From Ignavibacteriaceae bacterium (lineage in GTDB: Bacteria; Bacteroidota; Ignavibacteria; Ignavibacteriales; Ignavibacteriaceae), in NCBI GenBank assembly GCA_008933765.1, contig WBUK01000002.1, positions 330,176-394,175 of the forward strand: a DNA stretch of 64,000 bases, in the 5' to 3' direction. Of the stretch, positions 10,340 to 20,017 are shown piece after piece. The notes under the pieces are model-generated. The model was not told the origin of the DNA. It made no database searches and saw only the letters and a list, made by a program, of their open reading frames with translations. The first letter of the stretch is position 1; every line of letters starts with the position of its first letter. Both the position numbers and the translations under genes were made by a program.

Positions 10340-11329
10340 TTAAATTCCAAGAATAATCGATAATCTATGAACGGCTCCTAATCTGTCGTAGTTAACGAGC
10401 GCATAATCGAGAGTAAATTTTGCCATAGAAATAGGTAAATTCAGCCCCGCACCAAAACTGTAATTTTGTTCTTCAACATTAATCTTGTACCCGCCTCTTA
10501 ACAAAAATGAAAGCCCTGTAGAAGGTTCCATAAATGTGTATTCCGCACCGAGCGAAACATTCTCGCTGTTATCGTTTGGGTGATTCAGCTGAATCGAAGT
10601 GGTGATTTTATGATGCTCAGTCTCATAAGGTTCAAAAGCGAAACCCAGCCGGAACATTGTCGGAGGTGCAAACTCCTGCCAGTCCGATTTTGATCGTTTT
10701 CCAACGAGCACCACTTCACCATCAGGAGCGAGTTGATTACCAAAGTTTGAGAAAGCAACCGCAAATCTGGTTGATCCTAAGCCTGTCCAATAGTAAGTGC
10801 CAAAGTCAATAAGCACGCCGCGCATTTTCAGTTTATCTAAGGTTTCTTCCATATATTTAACGGTAGCCCCGAAACTGAATTTATCGGTCATTTTTCTACC
10901 GTAACTAAGCGAGACACAGAGGTCGGAAAAAGTGAAGTACTCACCCGTTCCAAAAGGTGCAAATTCAGTGGTTACTTTCATATCACCGGCGGAAAGCATC
11001 GTAACCGAGGCGCCGATTGCATCGTCGGGGGTTATATGATAAACCCCACCGGCGAAGTTGTGTTTAACATCCACTAACCAACTGTTGTACGAAAAGATCG
11101 CCTGGTTATCGTTAAACTGCACCAACGCTGCAGGGTTCCAGTAGAGGGCACTTGCGTCGTTGGCTACCGCAACAAATGCGTCACCCATCGAAGAAGCACG
11201 CCCGCCTACACCGATCTTCAAAAACTGAGCGGCTGATATACCTGCCCTTTGTCCGCCAAGAACGGGGAATAACTGCCCGAAAGACTGGCTTGTTAATAAG
11301 ATTGCTGTTAGTAATAGTATTTTTTTCAT
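10340..11329 (-). CDS. PorV/PorQ-like outer-membrane beta-barrel protein
   Basis: 329 residues with a signal peptide (MKKILLLTAILLTSQSFGQ). LKIGVGGRASSMGDAFVAVANDASALYWNPAAL is the conserved N-terminal block of the PorV/PorQ (UPF0164, FadL-like) family, followed by alternating beta strands and a barrel-type C-terminus. In T9SS bacteria PorV shuttles cargo at the outer membrane. This copy lies in one operon with probable T9SS cargo genes, which makes a transport or assembly role for those products plausible. Its start is one base after the TonB-receptor stop (TAAgATG). Whether it is the cell's main PorV cannot be told. Confidence 0.85.
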   Translation of the reverse strand: MKKILLLTAILLTSQSFGQLFPVLGGQRAGISAAQFLKIGVGGRASSMGDAFVAVANDASALYWNPAALVQFNDNQAIFSYNSWLVDVKHNFAGGVYHITPDDAIGASVTMLSAGDMKVTTEFAPFGTGEYFTFSDLCVSLSYGRKMTDKFSFGATVKYMEETLDKLKMRGVLIDFGTYYWTGLGSTRFAVAFSNFGNQLAPDGEVVLVGKRSKSDWQEFAPPTMFRLGFAFEPYETEHHKITTSIQLNHPNDNSENVSLGAEYTFMEPSTGLSFLLRGGYKINVEEQNYSFGAGLNLPISMAKFTLDYALVNYDRLGAVHRLSIILGI

Positions 11330-11330
11330 C

Positions 11331-14156
11331 TTAGAACTTAAAGCTTACACCGAGTTTAATGTTGCGTCTGGTCAGGTATCTCGCCGGGTTGTATGGATAT
11401 GGATCCAGCGGAGCCTGTAGGTCAGGGTACAACGGATCGTTCCAGGAACCGGGTGTCGGATCACCATATTCATAAGCCCTTCCCGTTGCAGGGTTAATGA
11501 TTGCAGAGTTTTTAGAATCAAGCAAATTGCTTACTTCTACAAAAACGCTGAATCTGAATGTGCCTATCTGTACATATTTTTCAAAATTCAGATCGATATA
11601 AAACCAGTTATCAGATATTGCCGTATATCTCTCACCACGAACATATTCATACTGAGGCCTGCCATTTTCTTCATAACTGCCCGTAAAAATAGCAGGAGTA
11701 TAACGCTTGCCTGATTGGAAGAAGAAACGAATGTTCATGTTATAGTCATCCAGGATACCGTTTCCAAATCCAAAAAGTGCCTCACCGGGTGCTACATAAA
11801 AATTAGTAGTCAGGGTTGCGGTTATGGGTCTGTCCCAAGCCATGTATTGTTCTTTAATCGACTCTTCAAGAGTACCCTGAGCGATCAAAACACCTTCATC
11901 GGCTGAGGAGCTTTTACCGGTTACTTCAGAGTAAGTAAACACGGCATTTGCTCTGAACCACTTACCAATTCTCTTTTGGTATTCAAACTCTAAACCTCTG
12001 GAGCGGGCATAGTCAGCATTCACATAAGTTGTGAATTTCTTTGTAGCAAACCTTGCGCTGGAGATTTTGGCAGTTCTTGTGCTGATATAATCAAAAATAT
12101 CTTTGTAGTAAGCAGTTACGGTTAATACATCATCGTCAGTAAACTGTGTTTTAACACCAAGTTCGTATGCAACTGTAGTTTCAGGTTTCAGGTTAGGATT
12201 ACCAAACCTTTGGAACGATGATTGTGAATTGTAGGGATCAAGCTTAGCATACACAAACTGTGGCTTGGGCCACTTGCTGAAATGACCGTAAGAAAAGAAC
12301 AAAGTCTGCGAGTTTGTAATCGGGTGTGATATTCCCAAGCGCGGGCTTAATCTTGCTTTGTAATATCTGTCTCCAAAAAATTTATAACTGTTTTCATAAT
12401 ATTTTGCACGAATTTCATCAGGAATAGTGATAACATCTGGGTTCTTAACCGCATCGTCAACATATTTACCCGGGAACCAGAAATCGAGACGCAACCCAAA
12501 ATTTAAGATCATACCACCAAAGTTGATATTATCCTGTGCATACAGTGCACCAATCATCGGATGAACCTTGTAGATATCGTTATTCAAACCAAGCGAGCCA
12601 ACCCACGGTTGATAGATATCAACAAGCTGCATTTCCTGAAACTGCAGTTTAAAACCGGCTTTGAATTTATTTCTTTCGTCAAAGAAGCTTGTAAGGTCAC
12701 CGGTAATCGAAAACTCGTCAAGGTAGTGATCGTGCCATGTGTAAGGATTACCCACATCCCAGAAACCATCGCCCGGAATGATACCAACAGTGTCTCTGTC
12801 TAAGTTGTAATATTCAACCGGGAAGTTGGGAATATCTTTTGGCTGACGGTACTGAGTCCAGTCCCGTCCGTTTGCATCGGTGCGCAGATTGGTTAAAAAC
12901 TTACCTAATTTAAGCTCATAAAAAGTTTTTGTGTTAACAGTGTGCGTTAAACTGAGCGTATGGTAAATGCTGTTGTGCGTGAACACATTTGCATTACCGA
13001 GTATATTTTGAAATTCATATTGATAACCCGGACTTGGCTCAACATATTCAAGGTTCGACTGCAGGGACTGCGAATTCTGATTGATCGAAACCGATTGGTT
13101 AAACGAATAAGAAATTTTGAAAGTTGGGGTTACTTTATAAGTTAATTTTGCCAAGCCGTACCAGCTGTTCTCTAACCTTGGTGAAAACCTCGTACCGTAG
13201 AAAGTGGAAGAATTTAACGCCGGGATGGTTGGTTTGAAGTACCCTTGCGTAATTCCGTTTGAAAGCCCCACATAGAGGTTAGTGAAAAAAGAAATTTCAC
13301 CCGGAATCTCAACCCCCAAAGCCGGCAAAATATATTTAGTAATAGGCTCCGGACCCGAAAGGCTAACTTCAAAAATATCTATGTTGAAGACATGCGGATT
13401 AGTTTGAGCCGCAAGATTATCTGTTTTGTACGAGAGATACCCGTTAAAATGCTTAACACTTCCCTCTTTTGTTCTGACATTCACAATACCGGAAGTTGCC
13501 TGCCCAAACTCGGCATTGAACCCACCGGTAATTACCTCAACCTCTTCCAACGAGTTGGCGCTTAACTGCAAACCGAAACCGGTTCCGGCAAGTGGGTCCT
13601 GCACGGAAACACCATCAAGCAGAAACGCATTTTCATAAGCCCTTCCGCCCCTGATGTAAAGTGAATTGTCGCTCTGAACCACACCGGCTTGTTGGGCAAT
13701 AATATCAGTAACATTTTCAACCGCCGCCAATTCGATATCTTCACTCGAAATTGTCTTTTTACTTTGTGTTTCCTCAACATCAACCAAAGGTTTATCGCCA
13801 ATAATCACCACATCCTGAGTAAGGGTAAGAGCCGTCTCCTCCATCTTAACATCAATCGTGGTCTTATTGTTTGCAGTAACCTTAATACCGGTAAATTGAA
13901 CCGATTTGTAGCCAATAAAAGAAATTTCAACAGTGTATGAACCGGGTGCTACATTCTTAATCAAAAAATCCCCGTTTACATCAGTTGCCGCACCGTAGTA
14001 GGTACCTTTAACGATAACATTCACACCCGGAAGAGGGGTTTCCGTCTTTTTATCAATAATATGCCCCCCGATGCTTCCGTTTTGGGCATAAACCGTAACA
14101 ACTGAAAAGAGAATTAGTAGCGTTATCAATTTTCTCATAAGTGCACCATGGTTCAT
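11331..14156 (-). CDS. TonB-dependent receptor with CarboxypepD_reg-like N-terminal domain
   Basis: 941 residues. Signal peptide (MRKLITLLILFSVVTVYAQ), then a carboxypeptidase-regulatory-like beta-sandwich at about 27-110 (GSIGGHIIDKKTETPLPGVNVIVKGT), a plug at about 125-230 (DIELAAVENVTDIIAQQAG, LYIRGGRAYENAFLLDGV) and a long outer-membrane barrel ending in RRNIKLGVSFKF with a terminal Phe. Family members import large substrates or act as surface docking proteins. The first ATG overlaps the upstream stop as ATGA; a second in-frame ATG at 14138 starts the signal peptide directly and is equally likely. No SusD partner is present, so sugar-polymer uptake is not supported. Confidence 0.93.
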   Translation of the reverse strand: MNHGALMRKLITLLILFSVVTVYAQNGSIGGHIIDKKTETPLPGVNVIVKGTYYGAATDVNGDFLIKNVAPGSYTVEISFIGYKSVQFTGIKVTANNKTTIDVKMEETALTLTQDVVIIGDKPLVDVEETQSKKTISSEDIELAAVENVTDIIAQQAGVVQSDNSLYIRGGRAYENAFLLDGVSVQDPLAGTGFGLQLSANSLEEVEVITGGFNAEFGQATSGIVNVRTKEGSVKHFNGYLSYKTDNLAAQTNPHVFNIDIFEVSLSGPEPITKYILPALGVEIPGEISFFTNLYVGLSNGITQGYFKPTIPALNSSTFYGTRFSPRLENSWYGLAKLTYKVTPTFKISYSFNQSVSINQNSQSLQSNLEYVEPSPGYQYEFQNILGNANVFTHNSIYHTLSLTHTVNTKTFYELKLGKFLTNLRTDANGRDWTQYRQPKDIPNFPVEYYNLDRDTVGIIPGDGFWDVGNPYTWHDHYLDEFSITGDLTSFFDERNKFKAGFKLQFQEMQLVDIYQPWVGSLGLNNDIYKVHPMIGALYAQDNINFGGMILNFGLRLDFWFPGKYVDDAVKNPDVITIPDEIRAKYYENSYKFFGDRYYKARLSPRLGISHPITNSQTLFFSYGHFSKWPKPQFVYAKLDPYNSQSSFQRFGNPNLKPETTVAYELGVKTQFTDDDVLTVTAYYKDIFDYISTRTAKISSARFATKKFTTYVNADYARSRGLEFEYQKRIGKWFRANAVFTYSEVTGKSSSADEGVLIAQGTLEESIKEQYMAWDRPITATLTTNFYVAPGEALFGFGNGILDDYNMNIRFFFQSGKRYTPAIFTGSYEENGRPQYEYVRGERYTAISDNWFYIDLNFEKYVQIGTFRFSVFVEVSNLLDSKNSAIINPATGRAYEYGDPTPGSWNDPLYPDLQAPLDPYPYNPARYLTRRNIKLGVSFKF

Positions 14157-15700
14157 CGTGATATACCAAACTCTCCGAACAGAACCTTTTCGAAAAGCTC
14201 GTTTACATTGTTGTTTCCGTTCAATTTATTCAACGGAAGAGCGATAAAAAACAGGTTCTTGTTTCCGTTGATAAATCCTGTGTAGCCAGGTATCTGATTA
14301 CCGGCTGACTTATAAATTGCATGCGCAACCGACGGGTTGGGATATAACCCAAAATTACCCAAAATGGTGGCAGATGTTTTTAAGGTCGGGTATGATGAAA
14401 AACCCGTTTCAGTAGTAAATTCAACACCACTACCGATAACCGGAATCAAGTTGGAAATCGAGTCAACAGGCAAAAATTCGCTCAGTGCCAAAATATCCGG
14501 CGGGGGGTTTCTTGGAAACTGCATCGACATGAAAATCTTTCCTCCGGCGGATAAATATTTATCCACAACATTTTGTGCTGCCTGAACCGAGGGGTTGTTA
14601 TCTGCGTACCATATAATGCAGTCGAACAATTTTAATGTTAAGAAGAAATTATAACTGAAAAATGGGGTTTTATTCCCTGAAATATTAAGGGAATCAAATT
14701 TTCCCGCAAGTGCCCCACCCCCAATGTTTGAAAGCTGATTGTTGTAAAACTGTGTTGCGTCGTCTGCAACGGCGTAGTCATCAATCAGTAAAATTTTCCC
14801 AACCGGTTTGCGAACAAACCATGTTTTGTTAGTTCCCGGCATCTCAATAAAAGGTGTTTTTGCGCCTGAAATATCAACAGCCTGCACATAGACCTTGTTG
14901 TATCCGTTGAGCAACATACCTTTTAATTTCTCAGGGTAAATGGTTTGTTCGTTTCCGTCAATAAGAATTTCTGTTTCAGGTTGCGGCGAGGTAAAATCGC
15001 GCACTCTAAGGGTAACCAGTCTGGTTGAACCACGCAAAGCGACAAAATTCGCTTCGTTTGTGGTATCGTTCAATACTATGTTTATCTTTTGTATCGATTC
15101 GTCGCCGTCAAGGTCGGATGCTTTCCAACGAAAAGTCATAATCGGGAACGAAGAAGCAGGCACAACTGTAAGAGTATCCCACTCAATAACGGGCGGCGTA
15201 TTCTTTATCGGTAACTTTAAACTTGCCGGGTTAGGATCGATCAGACCAATGTCGTAGAAAAACTCGCCCTGGTCCCAAACGCCGTTGCCGTTCGCATCGA
15301 TAAAAGATTCGGGCCCAAAATCAATGCCGTTTTGGAAAACACGCGTGTTATACACACCATCTCCGCCGTCATCAGCAGCACTAACCTGAAATCGATACAA
15401 AGTATCCGCTGCACCAATCTGCAGAGCGAATGAACTGTCGTTCTTTGTAGTGAAAGTCCAATGCGTGCCGTCCCATGTAAAATAATATCCGATCACTAAC
15501 CCATCAGGGTCATCACCCCACCAGTTCATTCTCAGTTTACTCGGTTGTTGTGAAACAGTAGAATCCGGGTAGAGAAACAGATGAGTTACGGGCGGCATAT
15601 TCCCGACTTTAGTACCAACTAAAGAATCTGAACACGACGATAAAGTAATGATCAGAAATGCGGCAAACAGAAAAACAAAAATCTTATTGTTGGGCTTCAT
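14153..15700 (-). CDS. Large secreted lipoprotein with beta-sandwich-like modules
   Basis: 515 residues from the ATG at 15700. The TTG at 15712 lies inside a hairpin and is rejected. NNKIFVFLFAAFLIITLSSCSD is a lipoprotein signal. The first half reads like extracellular fibronectin- or Ig-type modules (MNWWGDDPDGLVIGYYFTWDG, FRWKASDLDGDESIQKINI), and an acidic DANGNGVWDQGE loop looks calcium-binding. The second half (KILLIDDYAVADD...FDCIIWYADNN...GGKIFMSMQFP) resembles a Rossmann-like or glutaminase-like fold of unknown role. The stop overlaps the TonB-receptor start (ATGA). Similar proteins occur widely in this lineage, function unknown. Confidence 0.8.
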   Translation of the reverse strand: MKPNNKIFVFLFAAFLIITLSSCSDSLVGTKVGNMPPVTHLFLYPDSTVSQQPSKLRMNWWGDDPDGLVIGYYFTWDGTHWTFTTKNDSSFALQIGAADTLYRFQVSAADDGGDGVYNTRVFQNGIDFGPESFIDANGNGVWDQGEFFYDIGLIDPNPASLKLPIKNTPPVIEWDTLTVVPASSFPIMTFRWKASDLDGDESIQKINIVLNDTTNEANFVALRGSTRLVTLRVRDFTSPQPETEILIDGNEQTIYPEKLKGMLLNGYNKVYVQAVDISGAKTPFIEMPGTNKTWFVRKPVGKILLIDDYAVADDATQFYNNQLSNIGGGALAGKFDSLNISGNKTPFFSYNFFLTLKLFDCIIWYADNNPSVQAAQNVVDKYLSAGGKIFMSMQFPRNPPPDILALSEFLPVDSISNLIPVIGSGVEFTTETGFSSYPTLKTSATILGNFGLYPNPSVAHAIYKSAGNQIPGYTGFINGNKNLFFIALPLNKLNGNNNVNELFEKVLFGEFGISR

Positions 15701-15711
15701 AAAATAGTCCA

Positions 15712-15739
15712 AAGGAGGCTCAGCAAGCCGAGCCTCCTT
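15712..15739 (-). terminator. Perfect 10-bp hairpin between two genes of the operon
   Basis: aaggaggctc - agcaagcc - gagcctcctt is a perfect inverted repeat with an 8-base loop. On the minus strand it stands 13 bases after the stop of the 15753-17846 gene and ends 11 bases before the next ATG. It lacks a strong T-run (tttggactatttt), so partial termination or mRNA-end protection is as likely as full termination. Confidence 0.6.
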
Positions 15740-15752
15740 AAAATTGCGAAAA

Positions 15753-17846
15753 TTACTTCATTAAGATCATTTTCTTCACAGAAGAATTGGTGCCGGCATC
15801 AATCTTGTAAAGATATACACCGGAAGGAAGAGCAGACGCATTAAAGAATACTTTATAGTTGCCTGCATCTTTATACTCACTGATGAGAGTTTCAACTTTT
15901 CTGCCAAGAACATCAAAGATTTCAAGTTTAACATCAGCACCTTGTGGAAGTGTAAACTCGATCGCTGTTGAAGGGTTAAACGGATTAGGATAATTCTGTT
16001 TCAACGAAAATTCAACGGGTACTAAGTTGTCTTTTACATCGGTTGTATAGCCAACAAAGTCGTCATCTTTTCTGGGTACTAATTTATAGTAGTAGTGTGA
16101 ATAGTAAAGCACACCGGTAAGAGACGAGAACTTAGCGAGTGAATCCAACCCGATACCGGGCAGGTTTGGCTCCCAGAAGTTGTGATACTGGTGGTTACCA
16201 TCCTGAAGTTCAACTCTTGTGTTACCGGTGCCGTCATTAACCATGATTTCACCGAAGTTAGCGCCCGGATCGGCAGATAACATCGTGATGATTGGGTCTG
16301 TGTATTTAATCAGCACACTTTCATATTGTTCAGCTTCAGGCACATCACCGGGTTTCGTTCCAATGTCGCCTGTATGCAGAGCAAAAGGTTCCGGTAACGG
16401 ATTGCCTGTTGAGTTAACAACAATTGAAGTTACTGAATCTATACAAGTAACATTATAATCTTCCTGCACTTTACCATATACAGTAACATTGTCTCCCCTC
16501 TTTAAGTTAAGAGCATCAAAGCCTTTGATCCAGATACCTGCCCACGGTGTTTTTCCGTTCTGGATATAAACACGCATGGGTGTGCTGCCCCACCCGGGGA
16601 TGTCGGAAGTGTCGGCTGTTACCACACCACTTACTGAAACTCTAAAGTTGTGCAGTGCACTGTAACCTGAGCCGAACGGGCTGAACTGAACATCCTGAAT
16701 AGTCAAAGGACGGTTCAGCACAGGATAGAAATATCTGCTTCTGGCTGTATCTGTTGGGTTTGTTGAAGTTCTTCCTTCATTGTCCTGTGCACGATAGAAA
16801 TAATCTACATACGCAGAATCGTTGGGAATACCCGGAATGGTAGCTGTGTACATAGTAGTATCGGCGCCCACGCGGGTCATTGTAATTTCATTATAGGGGC
16901 TTTGTCTGTTGACTCTGTAATAGATTTTAACATTATCAACAAAACCATCCAAATCAACAACTTTTGCTCTAACTTCAACCGGTACATTGGAACCAACATA
17001 ACCAAGGTTTCTTGTCGTGCTTGAAATTGTCGGAGGTGTAGCGCCAACTAACATGTCACCCGGATAAACAGGAACGATGTAATACCCGTCAGGTCTGGTG
17101 TGTACAATACCGCGTATGTACTCTAAGAATGTTCCGTCTGCAGGTGCATCATAATCTGTAAGACCGGTTAGTCTGTGTCCTCTTTTTGTAAAGTAACCTG
17201 ACTGATCGTACATAGTCATATAGTTACCGTTACCGTCGTTAAAACGGAAAGTACCTGAAGTATTGTTCCTGTCACTTGTAACCACATTTCTGATAATTAC
17301 ATACATTCCGTCGTATTTTTCACCTTCACCAACAAGTACGCCATTACTCATGAAGGTGGACATTGGAAGCTCAATAGGGTCGGGTCTTTTGGGCATTCCG
17401 GAGATATACCCGACCGGTACAGGCGGGTTTAACAAAAGGTTAGCCTGAATAGTATTGCCGGAATAAATTGAGATCACAGCAGTAAATTCCCACACCTGTG
17501 CCGTATCAACAAGGTCAAAACCTGTGCTTTGATTAACCCCGGTCGTATCATTCTGAATAACCGAAATACCGCCAAATGGTTGCCCGTCAGGGTCCTGCAC
17601 ATAAGCATACCAACGAGCACCTGCAGCAATAACTCTTCTGCGGTCTGTAATAGGATTAACAACAGGTGCTGTCATCACCACACCTCTGAACCTTACAGTG
17701 TCTCCCTCATGCACGGTATATTCGACACCCGGTGACAAGAGTGAATCGGGCGTAAAATTAATATCATGCAGTGAAACTAACGGGTAATCCTGCGCAAAGC
17801 CGTAACCCATCAGGAGAAATGAGAAAAGAATTAGATATCTTTTCAT
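15753..17846 (-). CDS. Secreted protein with OB-fold-like domains and T9SS C-terminal sorting domain
   Basis: 697 residues. Signal peptide (MKRYLILFSFLLMGYGFAQ). Two regions (about 60-270 and 385-600) resemble the bacterial OB-fold found in secreted nucleases and DUF5689-like proteins: YDGMYVIIRNVVTS, FRFNDGNGNYMTMYD and VFGKV-like strands (NVTVYGKVQED). A middle module (VEVRAKVVDLDGFVDNVKIYYRV) is Ig-like. The C-terminus NYPNPFNPSTAIEFTLP...GVYLYKI...SVKKMILMK is a textbook T9SS type A sorting domain, so the protein should cross the outer membrane and be released or anchored. No nuclease active site is visible. Second gene of the operon. Confidence 0.88.
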   Translation of the reverse strand: MKRYLILFSFLLMGYGFAQDYPLVSLHDINFTPDSLLSPGVEYTVHEGDTVRFRGVVMTAPVVNPITDRRRVIAAGARWYAYVQDPDGQPFGGISVIQNDTTGVNQSTGFDLVDTAQVWEFTAVISIYSGNTIQANLLLNPPVPVGYISGMPKRPDPIELPMSTFMSNGVLVGEGEKYDGMYVIIRNVVTSDRNNTSGTFRFNDGNGNYMTMYDQSGYFTKRGHRLTGLTDYDAPADGTFLEYIRGIVHTRPDGYYIVPVYPGDMLVGATPPTISSTTRNLGYVGSNVPVEVRAKVVDLDGFVDNVKIYYRVNRQSPYNEITMTRVGADTTMYTATIPGIPNDSAYVDYFYRAQDNEGRTSTNPTDTARSRYFYPVLNRPLTIQDVQFSPFGSGYSALHNFRVSVSGVVTADTSDIPGWGSTPMRVYIQNGKTPWAGIWIKGFDALNLKRGDNVTVYGKVQEDYNVTCIDSVTSIVVNSTGNPLPEPFALHTGDIGTKPGDVPEAEQYESVLIKYTDPIITMLSADPGANFGEIMVNDGTGNTRVELQDGNHQYHNFWEPNLPGIGLDSLAKFSSLTGVLYYSHYYYKLVPRKDDDFVGYTTDVKDNLVPVEFSLKQNYPNPFNPSTAIEFTLPQGADVKLEIFDVLGRKVETLISEYKDAGNYKVFFNASALPSGVYLYKIDAGTNSSVKKMILMK

Positions 17847-17859
17847 TTTGTATCCTTTT

Positions 17860-19935
17860 TTATTTGATAACTAAAAACTTACCTTTTTTAATCGTCCCTG
17901 TATCTAAATCCTTCACAGAGAAGAAATAAAGCCCACTGGCGATTGCCTGGTCACCGTCTGAAATCAAATCCCAGGCATGTTCACCACCCGACATCTGCTG
18001 GTTTGCACCGGGTGAGTAGTTCTCAAACCATCTCAAATCGCTGCCGTTAGAGTTGCCGTTGTGTTCAAGTCTTTTAATTACATCACCGGCAAGTGTGTAA
18101 ATCACTATTTCAGCGTTTGCGGGCAGATTATAAAAATAGATTTTTCTTAACCTTTCAAAAGAACCATCCCAATAAGCACTTCCATAATAGGGGTTCGGAT
18201 AAACTCCGACCTCAACATCTTCTTTTGATGTTGGAAGTGTCCCCGGGATAACTCTTTTGACATTATAAAGATAACTCGATTCTAAACTTTCGATTCTGTT
18301 AGCGGGGTCTCCTTTATCAAAAGCCGTTACATTGAAGAGATATTGCCAGCCGTTTAACAGATTATCCACTTCAAATTTATACCAATATTCGGTAGGGTCG
18401 CCTTCAAATTTCTTTGCTTCGGGTAACTTGATATGCCGGAACCCGGTGTTGAAGAAAAGGGCATTTGTGCTGTCAAACTCAGCCATTTTAATCAACGCTT
18501 CTAAGTCTGATTGGTTGTTTTGAAAGTCAAATCCGGCGTTTGATCTGTATATACGGTATCCTTCAAAATCTTTCTCACCGGAAATTGGGTCAATACTTTC
18601 TTCAGCCGATTTATCCCAGTAAAGTGTAACTTTATTGCTTTGCGGAACGGCAACCACCTTTGGTGAGACCGGCGGCGCCGGAAGAATATAACGGGTAATT
18701 TTGCCATCACCGTCAAGATCTTCCCCGGGGTCAAGTTGCCCGTTTCTGTTCTTATCTTCCCCACTGTATGCACGCATTGCCCAATCAGCGTTGGCAACTA
18801 AGTTTTTTCTTTGTTCGTCAAGGTCCAAAGGAGCCGGATCATCGCCGTATTTTTTTGCAGCAACAATAGCGAAAACAACATTCATCGAATCCCCGGGAGC
18901 TAATTTCCCCAAACTGCCGACTGAAAGCAGAAACGATCTGTTTGTAGCAGTCTTTAAGGTTGCGGGGTTAATTCCGTATTTATACCGTGCATTACCGCCG
19001 AAAAAGCCCAACATTTTGGTGTATCTCTCGTGATCGGTCTGTGGAGCAAAAAACAGTGGATCAGAAGTGTTTCTAAATTGCCAGGTAACATAGTTAACAC
19101 TGTCATAAGGAACATCCGCGCCTAAAAATTGCACTCCGATATAACTGTCTGTGAACCCAAGATCACCGGCAGCATCAAACTCGTAAGCAACATGTATTGA
19201 ATCCATGTACCCGTTGCCGCCCTTATTGAAGAAAGCAGTTCCGCCCGGCGAGGTAATCTTTGTGTTTCTTACAACCGCATCCGTCCAAAGCCCGACATAA
19301 ATGCTGTCCAAGTATTTGTTTGTAACATTTTTAATTGTATAGTTAAAAATCACAAAGAAGTCCGCAAACGGAAAGTTCCACGCATAAGTTTCCAAATGAA
19401 CCCCTACTCCCAGAGGCGAGTGTTCCTGTATCGGCTCACCGTTTTCCCAAACCAAGTTAGTATCCGTGAAATCCATAACGAAATCCTGGTGAGAAATCGC
19501 AGAAGGCTGGTAATTTTTAGAAGTAAGCAGAGAAGACCTTTCCACTACCCGTGCGTTTCTGTCGTTAGTGAACTCGAAACCGCCACCTCTTGCAGAAACC
19601 GATGATGCGTCAACGGCTGCCGTGGTTACAAAAGGTCCGGTTTTACCCGAACCAAGCGAGTCGTTGCTGATAAAACCACCAATGTAAAGCCCGCCGTCGA
19701 ACACATGCTCAATACCACTTCCCTTCGGATACTCGCACGAAGGTTGCTGAGGCCAGAGTGCAAAACCATGCCCATAGGTGCCAAAATTGGTGATCGTGAT
19801 ACCTAAATTACCCACGGAAGTATATTTTGAATTGTCATCTTTTCTGAAAGCATTCAACGAAGGGATTTCCTGTTGCTGAGCAAATAAAGTTACCTGGAGA
19901 ACAACAGTGAGGATAAGGAGTTTATTGATCTTCAT
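17860..19935 (-). CDS. Large secreted protein, first gene of the surface-protein operon
   Basis: 691 residues with signal peptide (MKINKLLILTVVLQVTLFAQ). The long central part (FGTYGHGFALWPQQPSCEYPKG..., DFFVIFNYTIKNVTNKYLDSIYVGLWTDAVV) is a beta-rich module I know only as a conserved hypothetical in Ignavibacteria/Caldithrix-type genomes. A calcium-loop-like stretch (DKNRNGQLDPGEDLDGDGKI) follows, then a fibronectin-like piece (VTLYWDKSAEES) and a sorting-type C-terminus (GVYPNPYYGSAYWDG...IYFYNLPANAEIVIYTLAGDVI...SGLYFFSV...KKGKFLVIK), compatible with T9SS export. The stop is 13 bases before the next gene. The 82-base gap upstream, AT-rich, must hold the operon promoter if there is one. Confidence 0.82.
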   Translation of the reverse strand: MKINKLLILTVVLQVTLFAQQQEIPSLNAFRKDDNSKYTSVGNLGITITNFGTYGHGFALWPQQPSCEYPKGSGIEHVFDGGLYIGGFISNDSLGSGKTGPFVTTAAVDASSVSARGGGFEFTNDRNARVVERSSLLTSKNYQPSAISHQDFVMDFTDTNLVWENGEPIQEHSPLGVGVHLETYAWNFPFADFFVIFNYTIKNVTNKYLDSIYVGLWTDAVVRNTKITSPGGTAFFNKGGNGYMDSIHVAYEFDAAGDLGFTDSYIGVQFLGADVPYDSVNYVTWQFRNTSDPLFFAPQTDHERYTKMLGFFGGNARYKYGINPATLKTATNRSFLLSVGSLGKLAPGDSMNVVFAIVAAKKYGDDPAPLDLDEQRKNLVANADWAMRAYSGEDKNRNGQLDPGEDLDGDGKITRYILPAPPVSPKVVAVPQSNKVTLYWDKSAEESIDPISGEKDFEGYRIYRSNAGFDFQNNQSDLEALIKMAEFDSTNALFFNTGFRHIKLPEAKKFEGDPTEYWYKFEVDNLLNGWQYLFNVTAFDKGDPANRIESLESSYLYNVKRVIPGTLPTSKEDVEVGVYPNPYYGSAYWDGSFERLRKIYFYNLPANAEIVIYTLAGDVIKRLEHNGNSNGSDLRWFENYSPGANQQMSGGEHAWDLISDGDQAIASGLYFFSVKDLDTGTIKKGKFLVIK

Positions 19936-20017
19936 AGATATAAAAAATTGAAAAAGTTGATTTTAAATTAACGCAAAATAAATATGATAAAAAATATATT
20001 TTCTTTTGCTCTTAATA

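Noticed and set aside
13562..13801. Frames within the TonB receptor and other large genes on either strand
   Set aside because: They are shadows of strongly supported coding sequences, without homologous motifs or ribosome binding sites.
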